Source: Streptomyces fradiae
Lineage (GTDB): Bacteria; Actinomycetota; Actinomycetes; Streptomycetales; Streptomycetaceae
DNA length: 64,000 nt
NCBI RefSeq assembly: GCF_041270065.1
Contig: NZ_CP065958.1
Coordinates: 4,216,001 to 4,280,000, forward strand
Direction of reading: 5' to 3'
Shown here: positions 16,163 through 25,870 of the stretch, piece by piece
Numbering within the stretch: position 1 is the stretch's first letter
How the letters are laid out: each line of letters opens with the position of its first letter
Made by a program: the position numbers and the translations under genes
The notes under the pieces: model-generated
Databases searched by the model: none
The model's input: the letters and a program-made list of their open reading frames with translations, nothing else
Told to the model about the DNA's origin: nothing

Positions 16163-19100
16163 GTGCGGTATCTGATCCTCGGGACCACCGATGTCCTCGA
16201 CGTCCACGGCGCGCCCCTTCCCCTCGGCGGCGCCCGGCTGCGGGCGCTGCTCGCCGCGCTCGCGTTGCGGGGCGGGCGGACGGTGTCCGTGGGGGAGTTG
16301 GTCGACGATGTGTACGGGGACGAGCCGCCGCAGGACGCGCAGGCCGCGGTGCAGGCGCTCGTCGGGCGGCTGCGGCGGGTGCTCGGCAAGGAGGCCGTCG
16401 GGTCGGGGCCCGGGGGGTACCGGCTGGCGGCCGGGCCCGAGGACATCGACCTGTACGTGTTCGAGCGCCACGCGCGCGAGGCGGGCGCCCGGCTCGACGC
16501 CGGGGACCCGGAGGGCGCGGCCGCGCTGCTGCGCACCGCCCTCGCCCTGTTCCGCGGCCCCGCGCTCGCCGACCTGCCCGAGCCCGCCGGCGTCCGCCCC
16601 GAGGCCCAGCGGCTCGCCGCGCTCCGGCAGCGCGTCGAGGCCGACCTGCGGCGCGGCGCCACCACGGGCCTCGTCCCGGAGCTGACCGAGCTGACCGGCG
16701 CGTACCCCTACGACGAGACCTTCCACGTCCAGCTGATCCGGGCCCTGCGCGCGGAGGGCCGCCCGGCCGACGCGCTCGCCGCGTACGAGAGCGCCCGCCG
16801 CACCCTCGCCGACGGCCTCGGCGCCGACCCCGGGCCCGAACTCGCCGCCCTGCACGCCGAACTCCTCGCCGGGGAGGCGCCAGTACCCGCGCCGGCACCC
16901 GCACCGGCGCCCGGACCCGGACCCGCCCCTGTACCCGAGACCGGCAACATCCGCCCCCGCCTCACCTCCTTCGTCGGCCGCGAACCCGACCTCGCCGCGC
17001 TCCGCACCGACCTCGACCGCTCCCGGCTCGTCACCCTCACCGGCCCCGGCGGCTCCGGAAAGACCCGGCTCGCCGAGGAAGCCGCCCTCCAAGCCGTCGG
17101 CCCCGCCGCCTGGATCGCCGAACTCGCCCCGCTCGACACCCCCGAGGCCGTACCCGGAGCCGTCCTCTCCGCCCTCCGGCTGCGCGAGACCAATCTGATC
17201 GCCCGCGACGGCGTCCCCCTTCAGGACGACCCCACCGCCCAGCTCGTCGAGCACCTCTCCCGCCGCCCGCTGCTCCTCGTCCTCGACAATTGCGAGCACG
17301 TCATCGACGGCGCGGCCGCCCTCGCCGAAACCCTCCTCACCCACTGCCCCGGCCTGCGCGTCCTCGCCACCAGCCGGGAGCCGCTCGGCGTCCCCGGCGA
17401 AGCCGTCCGCCCTGTCGAACCGCTCCCGCCGACCCCCGCCCACCGCCTCTTCGCCGAACGCGCCCGCGCCGTCCGCCCCGGCTTCCGCGCCGAGGACGAC
17501 CTTCCGGACGTCGACGAGATCTGCCGCCGCCTCGACGGCCTGCCCCTCGCCATCGAACTCGCCGCCGCCCGGCTGCGGCTGCTCACCCCGCGGCAGATCG
17601 CCGACCGCCTCGACGACCGCTTCCAGCTCCTCACCTCCGGCTCCCGCACCGTGCTGCCCCGCCAGCAGACCCTCCGCGCCGTCGTCGACTGGTCCTGGGA
17701 GCTCCTCGACCCCGCCGAACGCGACCTGCTGCGCCAGGTCTCCGTCTTCGCCGGCGGCTGGGACCTCGCCGCCGCCGAGGCCCTGAACCCGGTCGCACCC
17801 GGCGCCCCCGCGCCCGTCCCCGACACCGTCGGCGTGCTCGGCAGCCTCGTCGAGAAGTCCCTCGTGGTGGCCAGCCCCACCGAGGACGGCGAGATGCGCT
17901 ACCGCCTCCTGGAGACCATCCACGAGTACGCGGCGGAGCGCGCCGCCGAGACCCCGGCCCTGCGCGCCGCCGCCGAAGCCGCCCACACCGCCCACTTCAC
18001 CGCCTTCGCCGAGACCGCCGACCCCCTGCTCCGCTCCGGCGAACAGCTCCCCTGGATCGCCAGGATCGAGCGCGACCTCGACAACCTCCGGGCCGCCCTG
18101 CACCGCACCGTCGTCACCGCCCCCGACGAGGCCGCCGCCGCCCGGCTCGTCTTCGCCGTCGGCTGGTTCTGGTGGCTGCGCAACTACCGCCCCGAGGCCA
18201 TGAGCTGGGTCGAGCGCGCCCTGAGCCTCGGCGAGGACCCCACGGACCCGGACGACCCCCGCTACTGGCCCCGCATGCAGCTGCGCATGCTCCAGTTCTT
18301 CCTCGCCTCGGAGAGCGCGAACGCCCCCTCGCTCCGCGACGACCCGGAGGCCGCCGCCCTCGTCGCCCGGGTGCGGGCCGCGTTCTCCGATCACCCCGGG
18401 CCCGAGTCCGCGCGCTTCCCCGGCATGCTCTGGCCGCTCACCAGCTTCCTCACCGACACCCCGTCCGACGTCCGCGCCCTCCTCGACCTGGCCGTCGCCA
18501 ACTGCCGCCGGTACGGCGGCGAATGGGAGATCGGAGTCGCGCTGATGTTCCGCACCCACATGATCGTCGACATGCCCGGCGGCATGCCCGGCATCGACGA
18601 GGACCTCGCCGAACTGCGCGCCCTCTCCCGCCGGGTCGGCGACCGCTGGATGCGGGCCCAGGTCGCCAGCGCCGCCGGCGAGGCCAACATGATGCGCGGC
18701 CGGCTCGCTGAGGCCCGCGAGGCATACGTGGAGGCGCTGACCTTCGCCCGCGAGGTCGGCGCGCACGCCGAGGCCCCGTTCCTCCTCGCCCGGCTCGCCG
18801 AACTCGACTTCCGCGCGGGCGACCGAGCCGTCGCCCTCAAGGGACTCGACGAGGCGACGGCCGAGGCCGACCGCTATCACGTCCACGACGCCCGGACCTA
18901 TGTCGGCTTCCTGCGCGCCGAGATCGCCCTGTCCGACGGAGACGTCCCCGCCGCCCGCCGCCATGTCGAGGTGGCCGGCGCGACGATCGGCGTGGGCACC
19001 CCGCCGCCGCACTTCGAGGCCGCCGTGCACGGCCTCGCCGCCCGTATCGAGGCGCACGAGGGGGCGGGGGTCCCGGCCGTCGTCCACGCCGTCGCGGCGC

Positions 19101-19405
19101 TGCGCCTCGCCGTCGACGCGGGCAGCGCCGAGTTCGTCACCACCGGCCTCACCGAGGGCGTGGCCAGCGCCTTGTCCCTTGCCGGCGAGCCGGCACTGGC
19201 GCTCCGCCTGCTCGGCGCCACCGACGGCTGGCGCTCCGCCGTCCCGCGCGCCCTCCCCGAGGTCCAGGAGGCGACCGCGCTGGTGGAGCGCACCGCCGCG
19301 ACCCTCGACGCCCCGGCCCGCGAAGCCGCCCGCGCCTCGGGCCACGGCCTCACCCTGGACGAGGTCCTGTCCCTGCTGGAGCCCTACGCCGCTACCGGCA
19401 GCTGA
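16163..19405 (+). CDS. AfsR/SARP-type regulator with NTPase domain
   Basis: A 1080-aa transcriptional regulator. Residues 1-95 are an OmpR-like winged helix (LGGARLRALLAALALRGG...VGRLRRVLG) and about 96-240 the BTAD domain. An A/P-rich linker follows, then an NB-ARC-like STAND ATPase with P-loop TGPGGSGKTR (about residues 292-301), Walker B LLLVLDNCE (about 371-379) and an RNBS/GLPLAIELAA motif. The C-terminal ~500 residues are helical and TPR-like. GTG 16163. The family activates antibiotic clusters or global metabolism; AfsR is the phosphorylated archetype. No biosynthetic cluster adjoins it. The 3' end overlaps the convergent sigma gene by 14 bp. Confidence 0.88.
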   Translation: MRYLILGTTDVLDVHGAPLPLGGARLRALLAALALRGGRTVSVGELVDDVYGDEPPQDAQAAVQALVGRLRRVLGKEAVGSGPGGYRLAAGPEDIDLYVFERHAREAGARLDAGDPEGAAALLRTALALFRGPALADLPEPAGVRPEAQRLAALRQRVEADLRRGATTGLVPELTELTGAYPYDETFHVQLIRALRAEGRPADALAAYESARRTLADGLGADPGPELAALHAELLAGEAPVPAPAPAPAPGPGPAPVPETGNIRPRLTSFVGREPDLAALRTDLDRSRLVTLTGPGGSGKTRLAEEAALQAVGPAAWIAELAPLDTPEAVPGAVLSALRLRETNLIARDGVPLQDDPTAQLVEHLSRRPLLLVLDNCEHVIDGAAALAETLLTHCPGLRVLATSREPLGVPGEAVRPVEPLPPTPAHRLFAERARAVRPGFRAEDDLPDVDEICRRLDGLPLAIELAAARLRLLTPRQIADRLDDRFQLLTSGSRTVLPRQQTLRAVVDWSWELLDPAERDLLRQVSVFAGGWDLAAAEALNPVAPGAPAPVPDTVGVLGSLVEKSLVVASPTEDGEMRYRLLETIHEYAAERAAETPALRAAAEAAHTAHFTAFAETADPLLRSGEQLPWIARIERDLDNLRAALHRTVVTAPDEAAAARLVFAVGWFWWLRNYRPEAMSWVERALSLGEDPTDPDDPRYWPRMQLRMLQFFLASESANAPSLRDDPEAAALVARVRAAFSDHPGPESARFPGMLWPLTSFLTDTPSDVRALLDLAVANCRRYGGEWEIGVALMFRTHMIVDMPGGMPGIDEDLAELRALSRRVGDRWMRAQVASAAGEANMMRGRLAEAREAYVEALTFAREVGAHAEAPFLLARLAELDFRAGDRAVALKGLDEATAEADRYHVHDARTYVGFLRAEIALSDGDVPAARRHVEVAGATIGVGTPPPHFEAAVHGLAARIEAHEGAGVPAVVHAVAALRLAVDAGSAEFVTTGLTEGVASALSLAGEPALALRLLGATDGWRSAVPRALPEVQEATALVERTAATLDAPAREAARASGHGLTLDEVLSLLEPYAATGS

Positions 19406-21377
19406 TCCGCGACTCGGCCCAGTCCGCCATCGCCGCCTGGCCGAACGGGGTGTGCTCCTCCACCACCAGGCGCAGGGTGCGGCGGCCGGCGAGGCTGACG
19501 TGGACCGGGATCGGGGTGTCGCCGCGGCGCAGGACCGGGGAGCGCCAGAGGCGTTCGCCGTCGCCGTAGACGGAGAAGCGGACGCCGCCGGGGCCGATGG
19601 GCACGGTGATGTCGTCGATGCCGACGATCGCGTCGTAGCTCGTGCACTGGCGGTTGAGGTCGATGAGCATCGAGGACGGGGCGTGCATGCTGACGCCGTG
19701 GGCGTAGCGGGTGCCGTCCATCGTCAGGCCGGAGCGCTGCCACACGAGGCTGCTCTGGGCGAGGTTGACCTCCGGCTTGGTGCCGTCGCCGAACACCCCG
19801 TACTGCAGCGTGTCGATCTGGTAGACGGCCGGGCCGGGCTTCGGCGGCTTCGGCTTCGGCTTCGCCTTGGGCTTCACGACCGGCCGGAGCGTCGGCTTCG
19901 GGGTGGGGCTCGCCGTCGGCGTGGGGCTCGGCGGCGGGGTCTTCCGCGGCGTCGGCTTGGGCGCGGGCGGCGGCGCCGGTACGGGGGGAGGCGTCGGCTT
20001 CGGGGTGGGCTTCGGGCTCGGCGGCGGGGGCGGCGTCTCGGCGGGCGCGGCCACCGTCGGCGTGGGGGCGGGCTGGGCGACCGGCTCCGGTTCGGCCCCG
20101 GTCAGCGCCCACACCAGGCCCGCGGTCGCGGCGACCGCGGCCACCGCCGCGATGCCCGCCTTCGCGGGGATGCCCAGGCCCTCGGAGGCGGCGGCCGACG
20201 CGCCGGCGGTGGAGCCGGTCGTGGTGCCGCCCGTCGCGGCGGCCGCGGCACCGGCCGCGCCCGCCCCGGCGGCTCCGCCGGCCACCACACCGGCGGCCTT
20301 GAGCGAGTACCCGGCGGCGAACCAGCCGATGACGGCGACCGGCAGCAGCGCGGGGATCCCGGCGTTCACGTGCGCCAGCTCACCGGCGGCCAGCCGGCAC
20401 TTGGCGCACTCCTCGATGTGCTTGCGCAGTCCGCGCTCGGCCCGCATCCGCAGCCCGCCGCGCGCGTACGCGCCGAGCCGGTCGGCGTAGCGGGCGCAGT
20501 CGCCGCCCGCGGTGAGCGACTGGCTGACGTGCGCCTGCAGATAGGCCTGCTTGAGGCCCTCGCGGGCGCGGCTGGCGAGCACGGCGGTCGCGTTGGCGGT
20601 GAGCCCGAACAGCGGGGCGACCTCGCTGGGCGACTCCTCCTCGACCGTGGTGTGCCACAGCACGGCCTGCCAGCGCTCCGGCAGCGAGCGGAACGCCTGC
20701 ATGGCCAGGGACTGTTCGGCCTCGTGCATGGCGAGGACGTCCGCGCCCAGGTCGAGCCCGGCGCCGAAGGTCGCCGACTGGTCGGAGACCTCGGCGGCCC
20801 GGGCGGCCTCCTCGGCGAACACCGCGAAGTCCTCGACCAGGTGCTCGCGCTTCTGGGTGCGGATCCAGGTCGCGGCGACCCGGCGCACGGAGGTCAGCAG
20901 ATAGGCGCGCACCGCCTGCTCGGGCCCGGCCCCGCCGCGTACCGCCTGCAGCGTGCGGGCGAAGACCTCGGCCGTCAGGTCGTCGGCGGTGTCGGCGTCC
21001 CGGCAGCAGGAGCGGGCGTAGCGGCGGACGGCGGCGGAGTGCCGGCGGAACAGCTCCTCGTACGCGCTGTCGTCGCCGTCCCGCATGCGCTGGATCAGCT
21101 CGGCGTCGGACGGCGGCAGATCGAGCGGCGGCGGCAGGACGGAGCCGGAACCGGAGTCGGTGTCGGCGCCGCCGTGGTCGAACGCCTCGGCGGCCGACGG
21201 CGGGACGCCGCCGCCCTCGCGCTGCTGCGGCACGCTCGCCTCGGGAGCCGGCGCGCTCGGCGCGGAGCCGTGGGCCCCGCCCGGGCCGCCCTGGCTCGGC
21301 ACCTGCCGGGACGGCAGCCCGCCCGCCTCCGCCGTGCCGGCGGCGGCCGGCGTCTCGTCCCGACTGTCACCGCTCAT
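19392..21377 (-). CDS. ECF sigma factor fused to zinc finger, TM segment and NPCBM-like domain
   Basis: A 661-aa multidomain protein. After a ~75-residue disordered N-terminus come sigma regions 2 (ELIQRMRDGDDSAYEELFRRH...DDLTAEVFARTL) and 4 (FRSLPERWQAVLWHTTVEEESPSEVAPLFGLT). A zf-HC2-type anti-sigma motif H320-x3-C324-x2-C327 (HIEECAKC) follows, then a hydrophobic segment (about 350-372), a second Ala/Gly-rich helix (about 405-425), and a long Pro/Thr/Lys-rich wall-spanning linker. The final ~144 residues resemble NPCBM/NEW2 (YAHGVSMHAPSS, VGIDD). The order implies a membrane-tethered sigma factor with an extracellular sugar or wall sensor. ATG 21377 was chosen as the first start; VYTGASA upstream is possible. 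Confidence 0.85.
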   Translation of the reverse strand: MSGDSRDETPAAAGTAEAGGLPSRQVPSQGGPGGAHGSAPSAPAPEASVPQQREGGGVPPSAAEAFDHGGADTDSGSGSVLPPPLDLPPSDAELIQRMRDGDDSAYEELFRRHSAAVRRYARSCCRDADTADDLTAEVFARTLQAVRGGAGPEQAVRAYLLTSVRRVAATWIRTQKREHLVEDFAVFAEEAARAAEVSDQSATFGAGLDLGADVLAMHEAEQSLAMQAFRSLPERWQAVLWHTTVEEESPSEVAPLFGLTANATAVLASRAREGLKQAYLQAHVSQSLTAGGDCARYADRLGAYARGGLRMRAERGLRKHIEECAKCRLAAGELAHVNAGIPALLPVAVIGWFAAGYSLKAAGVVAGGAAGAGAAGAAAAATGGTTTGSTAGASAAASEGLGIPAKAGIAAVAAVAATAGLVWALTGAEPEPVAQPAPTPTVAAPAETPPPPPSPKPTPKPTPPPVPAPPPAPKPTPRKTPPPSPTPTASPTPKPTLRPVVKPKAKPKPKPPKPGPAVYQIDTLQYGVFGDGTKPEVNLAQSSLVWQRSGLTMDGTRYAHGVSMHAPSSMLIDLNRQCTSYDAIVGIDDITVPIGPGGVRFSVYGDGERLWRSPVLRRGDTPIPVHVSLAGRRTLRLVVEEHTPFGQAAMADWAESRISCR

Positions 21378-21587
21378 CGCGGAAGCCCCCGTATACACGC
21401 TCGGACCCGAACGCGGCCAAGCCTGCCACAGAGCGCGGGCATGCCGAAGCCCCGCGTCCACTTACCACCCGTCCGGGGCGACTTCCCGTCTCCGGGCGTA
21501 ACCGCTCATCCGTTCGTGTCATGCTCGACGGTCCACTCGGAGCATCGAGTGACCCCTCGAGAACCGCGCTCCCTCAGCGGCGGCGCG

Positions 21588-22391
21588 CTACCGCGAGCGC
21601 AGACCCTCCAGAAGGATGTCGAGGAGCCGTGCCGAGGCCGCCGCCTGCTGCGCCGCGTCCGGCAGCGCGGGAGCGGCGGTGGCTATCACCAGGAGCACGT
21701 CGGACACCGTCACGTCGGTGCGCAGCTCGCCCGCCTCCCGGGCCCGGTCCACCAGCCGGCCGACGACCTCCAGGAGCTCGGCCGCCCCCGCGTCGTCCTG
21801 CTCGGCCGCCGGCACCGCGCGCGGCGCCACGATCCGCTGCTCGCCCTGCTCACCGTAGGCAGCCTGTGCCGACGGCCCCGCGTGCCCGTTCACACCCGGA
21901 GCGGCGCCCGGCACCGAGACCCGCTGCTGCGGCACCCGCGCCTCGTCGTCCGCCGCGCCCGTGGGCAGCACCACCTCGTCCACGCCCACCCGCAGCACCT
22001 GCGGCGGCAGCAGCCGACCGGCGCCCGAGGCAACCGAGGTGCGCAGGAAGCGGGAGAGCGCCGACCACGGCTCGTCCTCCTGCCCGAGCGCGGTGCGCGC
22101 CTGCTCGGTGAGGCGCGCGGTCTCCTCCTCGGCTATCCGCCGGACCAGCACGTCCTTGCTGGGAAAGCGCCGGTACACGGTGCCGACACCGACCCGGGCG
22201 CGCCGCGCCACGTCCTCCATCGGCGCCCCGTACCCGAGCTCGCCGAACACCTCGCGCGCCGCCCGGAGCACATGCTCCAGATTCCGCTGCGCGTCCACCC
22301 GCAGCGGCGCGGACCGCCCGTTCGGCGCCGACTGCGCCGTACGCACCTGCCCGTACGAATCCTGAATCTGCATAAGCGTTCCCCCGCTCAT
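21588..22391 (-). CDS. atrA: TetR-family regulator, AtrA-like
   Basis: A 267-aa regulator with a TetR helix-turn-helix at about residues 38-85 (VLRAAREVFGELGYGAPMEDVARRARVGVGTVYRRFPSKDVLV) and a diverged C-terminal ligand domain interrupted by a Gln/Ala/Gly-rich insert. ATG 22391 is preceded by GGGGGGAGA. It is divergent from a type II NADH dehydrogenase, the arrangement I remember for atrA (SCO4118/SCO4119). AtrA activates actII-ORF4 in S. coelicolor and strR in S. griseus. The assignment rests on gene order and N-terminal wording; no alignment was run. Confidence 0.75.
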   Translation of the reverse strand: MSGGTLMQIQDSYGQVRTAQSAPNGRSAPLRVDAQRNLEHVLRAAREVFGELGYGAPMEDVARRARVGVGTVYRRFPSKDVLVRRIAEEETARLTEQARTALGQEDEPWSALSRFLRTSVASGAGRLLPPQVLRVGVDEVVLPTGAADDEARVPQQRVSVPGAAPGVNGHAGPSAQAAYGEQGEQRIVAPRAVPAAEQDDAGAAELLEVVGRLVDRAREAGELRTDVTVSDVLLVIATAAPALPDAAQQAAASARLLDILLEGLRSR

Positions 22392-22726
22392 GATGTCTCC
22401 CCCCGGAGACTCCCCGCCCTGACACGGGGGTCCGACCGGGCCGCGCCCTTGGTCCACGCACGGCGATCCGACACCCCGACGAAGTACGAACATAGTTGAG
22501 TCGGGGTCAATTCAGAAGGGGCAGTTCCGTACGGTGCGCCCCCCGATCGGAGCAAGGACCCGGACCCTCCCGATTCCGGCCCCGCACCCCACCCGCCATC
22601 CCCACCCTGACCTGCGCACTTCCCGTCCCGCCCGGCCCATTCGCCACCCCACGCCTCCGCACCCCTCCGGTCACACAATTTGCCGGGCCTGTGGACAAAC
22701 CCCGGACGGCGTTGCGTCATGGGACG
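22392..22726. promoter_or_regulatory. Divergent atrA / NADH dehydrogenase promoter region
   Basis: 335 bp without a gene. For atrA (minus) a candidate promoter is TTGACC (complement of 22505-22510), an 18-bp spacer, then TACTTC (complement of 22481-22486), leaving a leader of about 85 nt. The right half is C/A-rich, with no clear ribosome-binding site directly before the GTG of the dehydrogenase. Confidence 0.4.
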
Positions 22727-24115
22727 GTGACCGAACCTGTGCGCATCCTCGTCGTCGGCGGCGGCTACGTCGGTATGTACACCGCGCTGCGCCTCCAGCG
22801 GCAGCTCAAGGCGGAGCTGAAGAGCCGCACGGCCGAGATCACGGTGGTCACCCCCGAGCCGTACATGACGTACCAGCCGTTCCTGCCCGAGGCCGCCGCC
22901 GGCAGCATCTCCCCCCGCCACGTCGTCGTCCCGCTGCGCCGGGTCCTGGACCGCTGCCGCATCGTCATCGGCGAGGTCCACTCCGTCGACCACGCCAAGC
23001 GCACGGCGACCCTCTCCACCCTCGCCACCGAGGAGGAGGGCACCGGAGCGATCCGGCTCGGCTACGACGAGCTGGTCATCGCGCCCGGCTCGGTCTCCCG
23101 CACCCTCCCGGTCCCCGGCCTCGCCGACCACGGCATCGGCTTCAAGACCGTCGAGGAGGCCATCGGCCTGCGCAACCACGTCATCGAGCAGATGGACATC
23201 GCCTCCTCCACCCGCGACCCCGCGATCCGCGACGCCGCCCTCACCTTCGTCTTCGTCGGCGGCGGCTACGCGGGCGTCGAGGCCCTCGCCGAACTCGAGG
23301 ACATGGCCCGCTACACCGCGCGGTACTACCACAACCTCAAGCCCGAGGACCTGCGCTGGGTGCTTGTCGAGGCCTCCGACCGGATCCTCCCCGAGGTCGG
23401 CGCGGAGATGGGCCGCTACGCCATCCGCGAGCTGCGCGGCCGCAACATCGACGTACGCCTCGGCACCCGCCTCGACTCCTGCGAGAACCGCGTCGCCGTG
23501 CTCAGCGACGGCACCCGCCTGCCCACCCGTACCGTCGTGTGGACCGCCGGCGTGAAACCCGCGCCGGTCGTCGCCGCCACCGACCTGCCGCTCGACGCGC
23601 GCGGCCGGATCGTCTGCACCGCGCAGCTCACCGTCGCCGGCACCGAACACGCCTGGGCCGCCGGCGACGCCGCCGCCGTCCCCGACGTCACGGCCGGGGA
23701 GCCGGGCAAGGAATGCGCCCCCAACGCCCAGCACGCCGTCCGCCAGACGAAGGTGCTCGCCGAGAACATCGCCGCCGCCCTGCGCGGGCAGCCCCTCAAG
23801 GAGTACGCCCACGCCTACGCCGGCTCCGTCGCGTCGCTCGGGCTCCACAAAGGAGTCGCCCACGTCTACGGCCGCAAACTCAAGGGCTACCCGGCCTGGT
23901 TCATGCACCGCGCCTACCACCTCAGCCGGGTCCCCACGTTCAACCGCAAGGCCCGCGTCCTGGCCGAATGGACCCTGTCCGGCCTGTTCAAACGCGAGAT
24001 CGTCTCCCTCGGCTCCCTGGAACACCCACGCGCCGAATTCGAACTCGCCGCCGCACCTCCACCCGCACCGAAGGACCCGTCCCCCGACAAGTCCCCGGAC
24101 GATCCCGCGGGCTGA
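22727..24115 (+). CDS. Type II NADH dehydrogenase-like FAD oxidoreductase
   Basis: A 462-aa, two-dinucleotide-domain flavoprotein. The FAD motif VVGGGYVGMYTALRL is at the N-terminus and the NAD motif VFVGGGYAGVEALAEL in the middle, followed by VLVEASDRILPEVG and the second FAD segment AWAAGDAAAVPD. These are NDH-2 features: non-proton-pumping NADH:quinone oxidoreductase, membrane-associated through a C-terminal amphipathic region (FMHRAYHLSRVPTFNRK...LFKREIVSLGSL). GTG 22727 gives the canonical short lead-in; the ribosome-binding site is weak. Confidence 0.9.
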   Translation: MTEPVRILVVGGGYVGMYTALRLQRQLKAELKSRTAEITVVTPEPYMTYQPFLPEAAAGSISPRHVVVPLRRVLDRCRIVIGEVHSVDHAKRTATLSTLATEEEGTGAIRLGYDELVIAPGSVSRTLPVPGLADHGIGFKTVEEAIGLRNHVIEQMDIASSTRDPAIRDAALTFVFVGGGYAGVEALAELEDMARYTARYYHNLKPEDLRWVLVEASDRILPEVGAEMGRYAIRELRGRNIDVRLGTRLDSCENRVAVLSDGTRLPTRTVVWTAGVKPAPVVAATDLPLDARGRIVCTAQLTVAGTEHAWAAGDAAAVPDVTAGEPGKECAPNAQHAVRQTKVLAENIAAALRGQPLKEYAHAYAGSVASLGLHKGVAHVYGRKLKGYPAWFMHRAYHLSRVPTFNRKARVLAEWTLSGLFKREIVSLGSLEHPRAEFELAAAPPPAPKDPSPDKSPDDPAG

Positions 24116-24149
24116 CATCACTGTCAGTGCACTCGTCCACACTGGACGT

Positions 24150-25865
24150 GTGACCATAGGTGGGCTCACACCTGCACAGAGTGACTCTGCACGGCAACGA
24201 CACCACGAGGCATACAGATCCGTGAACTTCACCCGTTGGAGCGCCCGGCTCCCCGGTACGCAGCGCCGCGCGGCGTCCCGCGGGACCGAAGGCTCCGTGC
24301 CCGCCGCCCGCGGTGAGTACGGGCCCCGGCCGGACCACCCCGCCGACGAGTCCGGCACACCCGAGGGCGTCCCCGCGCTCGAGGACTTCACCGTGCGGGA
24401 GATCATCGGCCGCCTCCCCGGCCTGGTCGCCCTCGTGTACGGACCGGAGCACCGCATCGCGTACGTCAACGAGGCGTACGCGGCGGCGTTCGGCCCCCGC
24501 CCGGCCGGCGCCACCGTCGCCGACACCTGCCCCGAGGCGGAGGAGCTCGGCCTGCTCCCGCTCCTCGACCAGGTGCTCCGCAGCGGCAAGCCCCGCACTG
24601 TGAAGTCCCGCCGCACCCAGGACGGCGGCTCCTACACCGTCACCTGCCTCCCCGTGGAGAGCCCGCGGCTCGCCGACGGCGGCGTCCTCGTCCACGCCGC
24701 CGACGTCACCGACCACGCCGAGGCCGCCGAGCGGCTCCGCGCCAGCGAGCGCCGCCACCGCGAGACCGCCGTCACCCTCCAGCGCTCCCTGCTCCCGCAG
24801 GAGCTGGAACAGCCCGACGACCTCCGCATCGCCGCCACCTACCAGCCCGGCGGCACCGACGCCGCCGTCGGCGGCGACTGGTACGACGTCATCACCCTCG
24901 GCGCCGGCCGCACCGCCCTCGTCATCGGCGACGTCATGGGCCGCGGGGTGCGCGCCGCCGCCGTCATGGGCCAGCTGCGCACCGCCGTCCGCGCCTACGC
25001 GCGCCTGGACCTGCCCCCGCACGAGGTGCTCCAGCTGCTCGACGGCCTCGCCGCCGAGATCGACGCCAGCCAGATCGCCACCTGCGTCTACGCGGTCCAC
25101 GACCCCAACGAGGGCAAGCTCGTCTACGCCTCCGCAGGCCACCTCCCGATCCTTGTACGGGACGAGGACGGCACCGTCCGCCGCGCCGAGGACCCCACCG
25201 GCCCGCCGCTCGGCACCGGCGGCTGGCTCCACACCTCCGGCAGCATCGCCCTGCCGCCCGGCTCCACCGCCGTCCTCTACACCGACGGCCTGGTCGAGCG
25301 CCGCCGCGAGGACATCGACGAGGGCGTCTCCGCCCTGGAGCGCGCCCTCTCCGGTGCCACCGGGACCCCGCAGGTCGTCTGCGACCGGCTGCTCCGCTCT
25401 CTCGGCGTCACCGCCGACCACGACGACGACGTCGCCGTCCTCGTCGTCCAGCACCCCGCCCGCAAGGGCTCCGACGCCGAGCTCTTCCACAACGCCGCCC
25501 TGGAACTGCTCGGCGGCATCGAGGCGGCCCCACGCGCGCGTGCCTTCGCCTCCGGCGTCCTCGCCAGCTGGCGCTTCCCCGTCGAACTGTGCGACCTCGG
25601 TGTCCTCGCCACCAGCGAGCTGGTGGCGAACTCCCTTCAGCACGGCACCCCGCCCATGCGCCTGCGGCTGCGCCGCACCGACCGGCGCCTGATCATCGAG
25701 GTCACCGACGGGGACGACCATCTGCCGCGCCGCCGCCGGGCGGAAACGGAGGACGAGGCGGGTCGCGGAATCTCGATCATCGCGACGATCGCCTCGTCCT
25801 GGGGGAGCCGCCGCACTCCGGGCGGCGGCAAAGCGGTGTGGTGCGAGTTCGCCCTGCCTGACTAG
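24150..25865 (+). CDS. PAS - SpoIIE phosphatase - HATPase regulator
   Basis: A 571-aa soluble signalling protein. A PAS domain (about residues 85-195, LPGLVALVYGPEHRIAYVNEAY) is followed by a SpoIIE/PP2C domain (about 215-435; VGGDWYDVI, IGDVMGRGVRAA, YASAGHLPIL, LYTDGLVERR, DDDVAVLVV). The C-terminal anti-sigma-type HATPase (about 450-570) has an N-box ATSELVANSLQHG and G-box GRGISII. Combining phosphatase and RsbW-like kinase modules suggests that one protein can drive both arms of a partner switch. The PAS domain may sense a ligand or redox state, and the neighbouring NADH dehydrogenase is a possible functional link. GTG 24150 is used; GTG 24222 (VNFTRWSA) is an alternative. Confidence 0.87.
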   Translation: MTIGGLTPAQSDSARQRHHEAYRSVNFTRWSARLPGTQRRAASRGTEGSVPAARGEYGPRPDHPADESGTPEGVPALEDFTVREIIGRLPGLVALVYGPEHRIAYVNEAYAAAFGPRPAGATVADTCPEAEELGLLPLLDQVLRSGKPRTVKSRRTQDGGSYTVTCLPVESPRLADGGVLVHAADVTDHAEAAERLRASERRHRETAVTLQRSLLPQELEQPDDLRIAATYQPGGTDAAVGGDWYDVITLGAGRTALVIGDVMGRGVRAAAVMGQLRTAVRAYARLDLPPHEVLQLLDGLAAEIDASQIATCVYAVHDPNEGKLVYASAGHLPILVRDEDGTVRRAEDPTGPPLGTGGWLHTSGSIALPPGSTAVLYTDGLVERRREDIDEGVSALERALSGATGTPQVVCDRLLRSLGVTADHDDDVAVLVVQHPARKGSDAELFHNAALELLGGIEAAPRARAFASGVLASWRFPVELCDLGVLATSELVANSLQHGTPPMRLRLRRTDRRLIIEVTDGDDHLPRRRRAETEDEAGRGISIIATIASSWGSRRTPGGGKAVWCEFALPD

Positions 25866-25870
25866 CAGCC

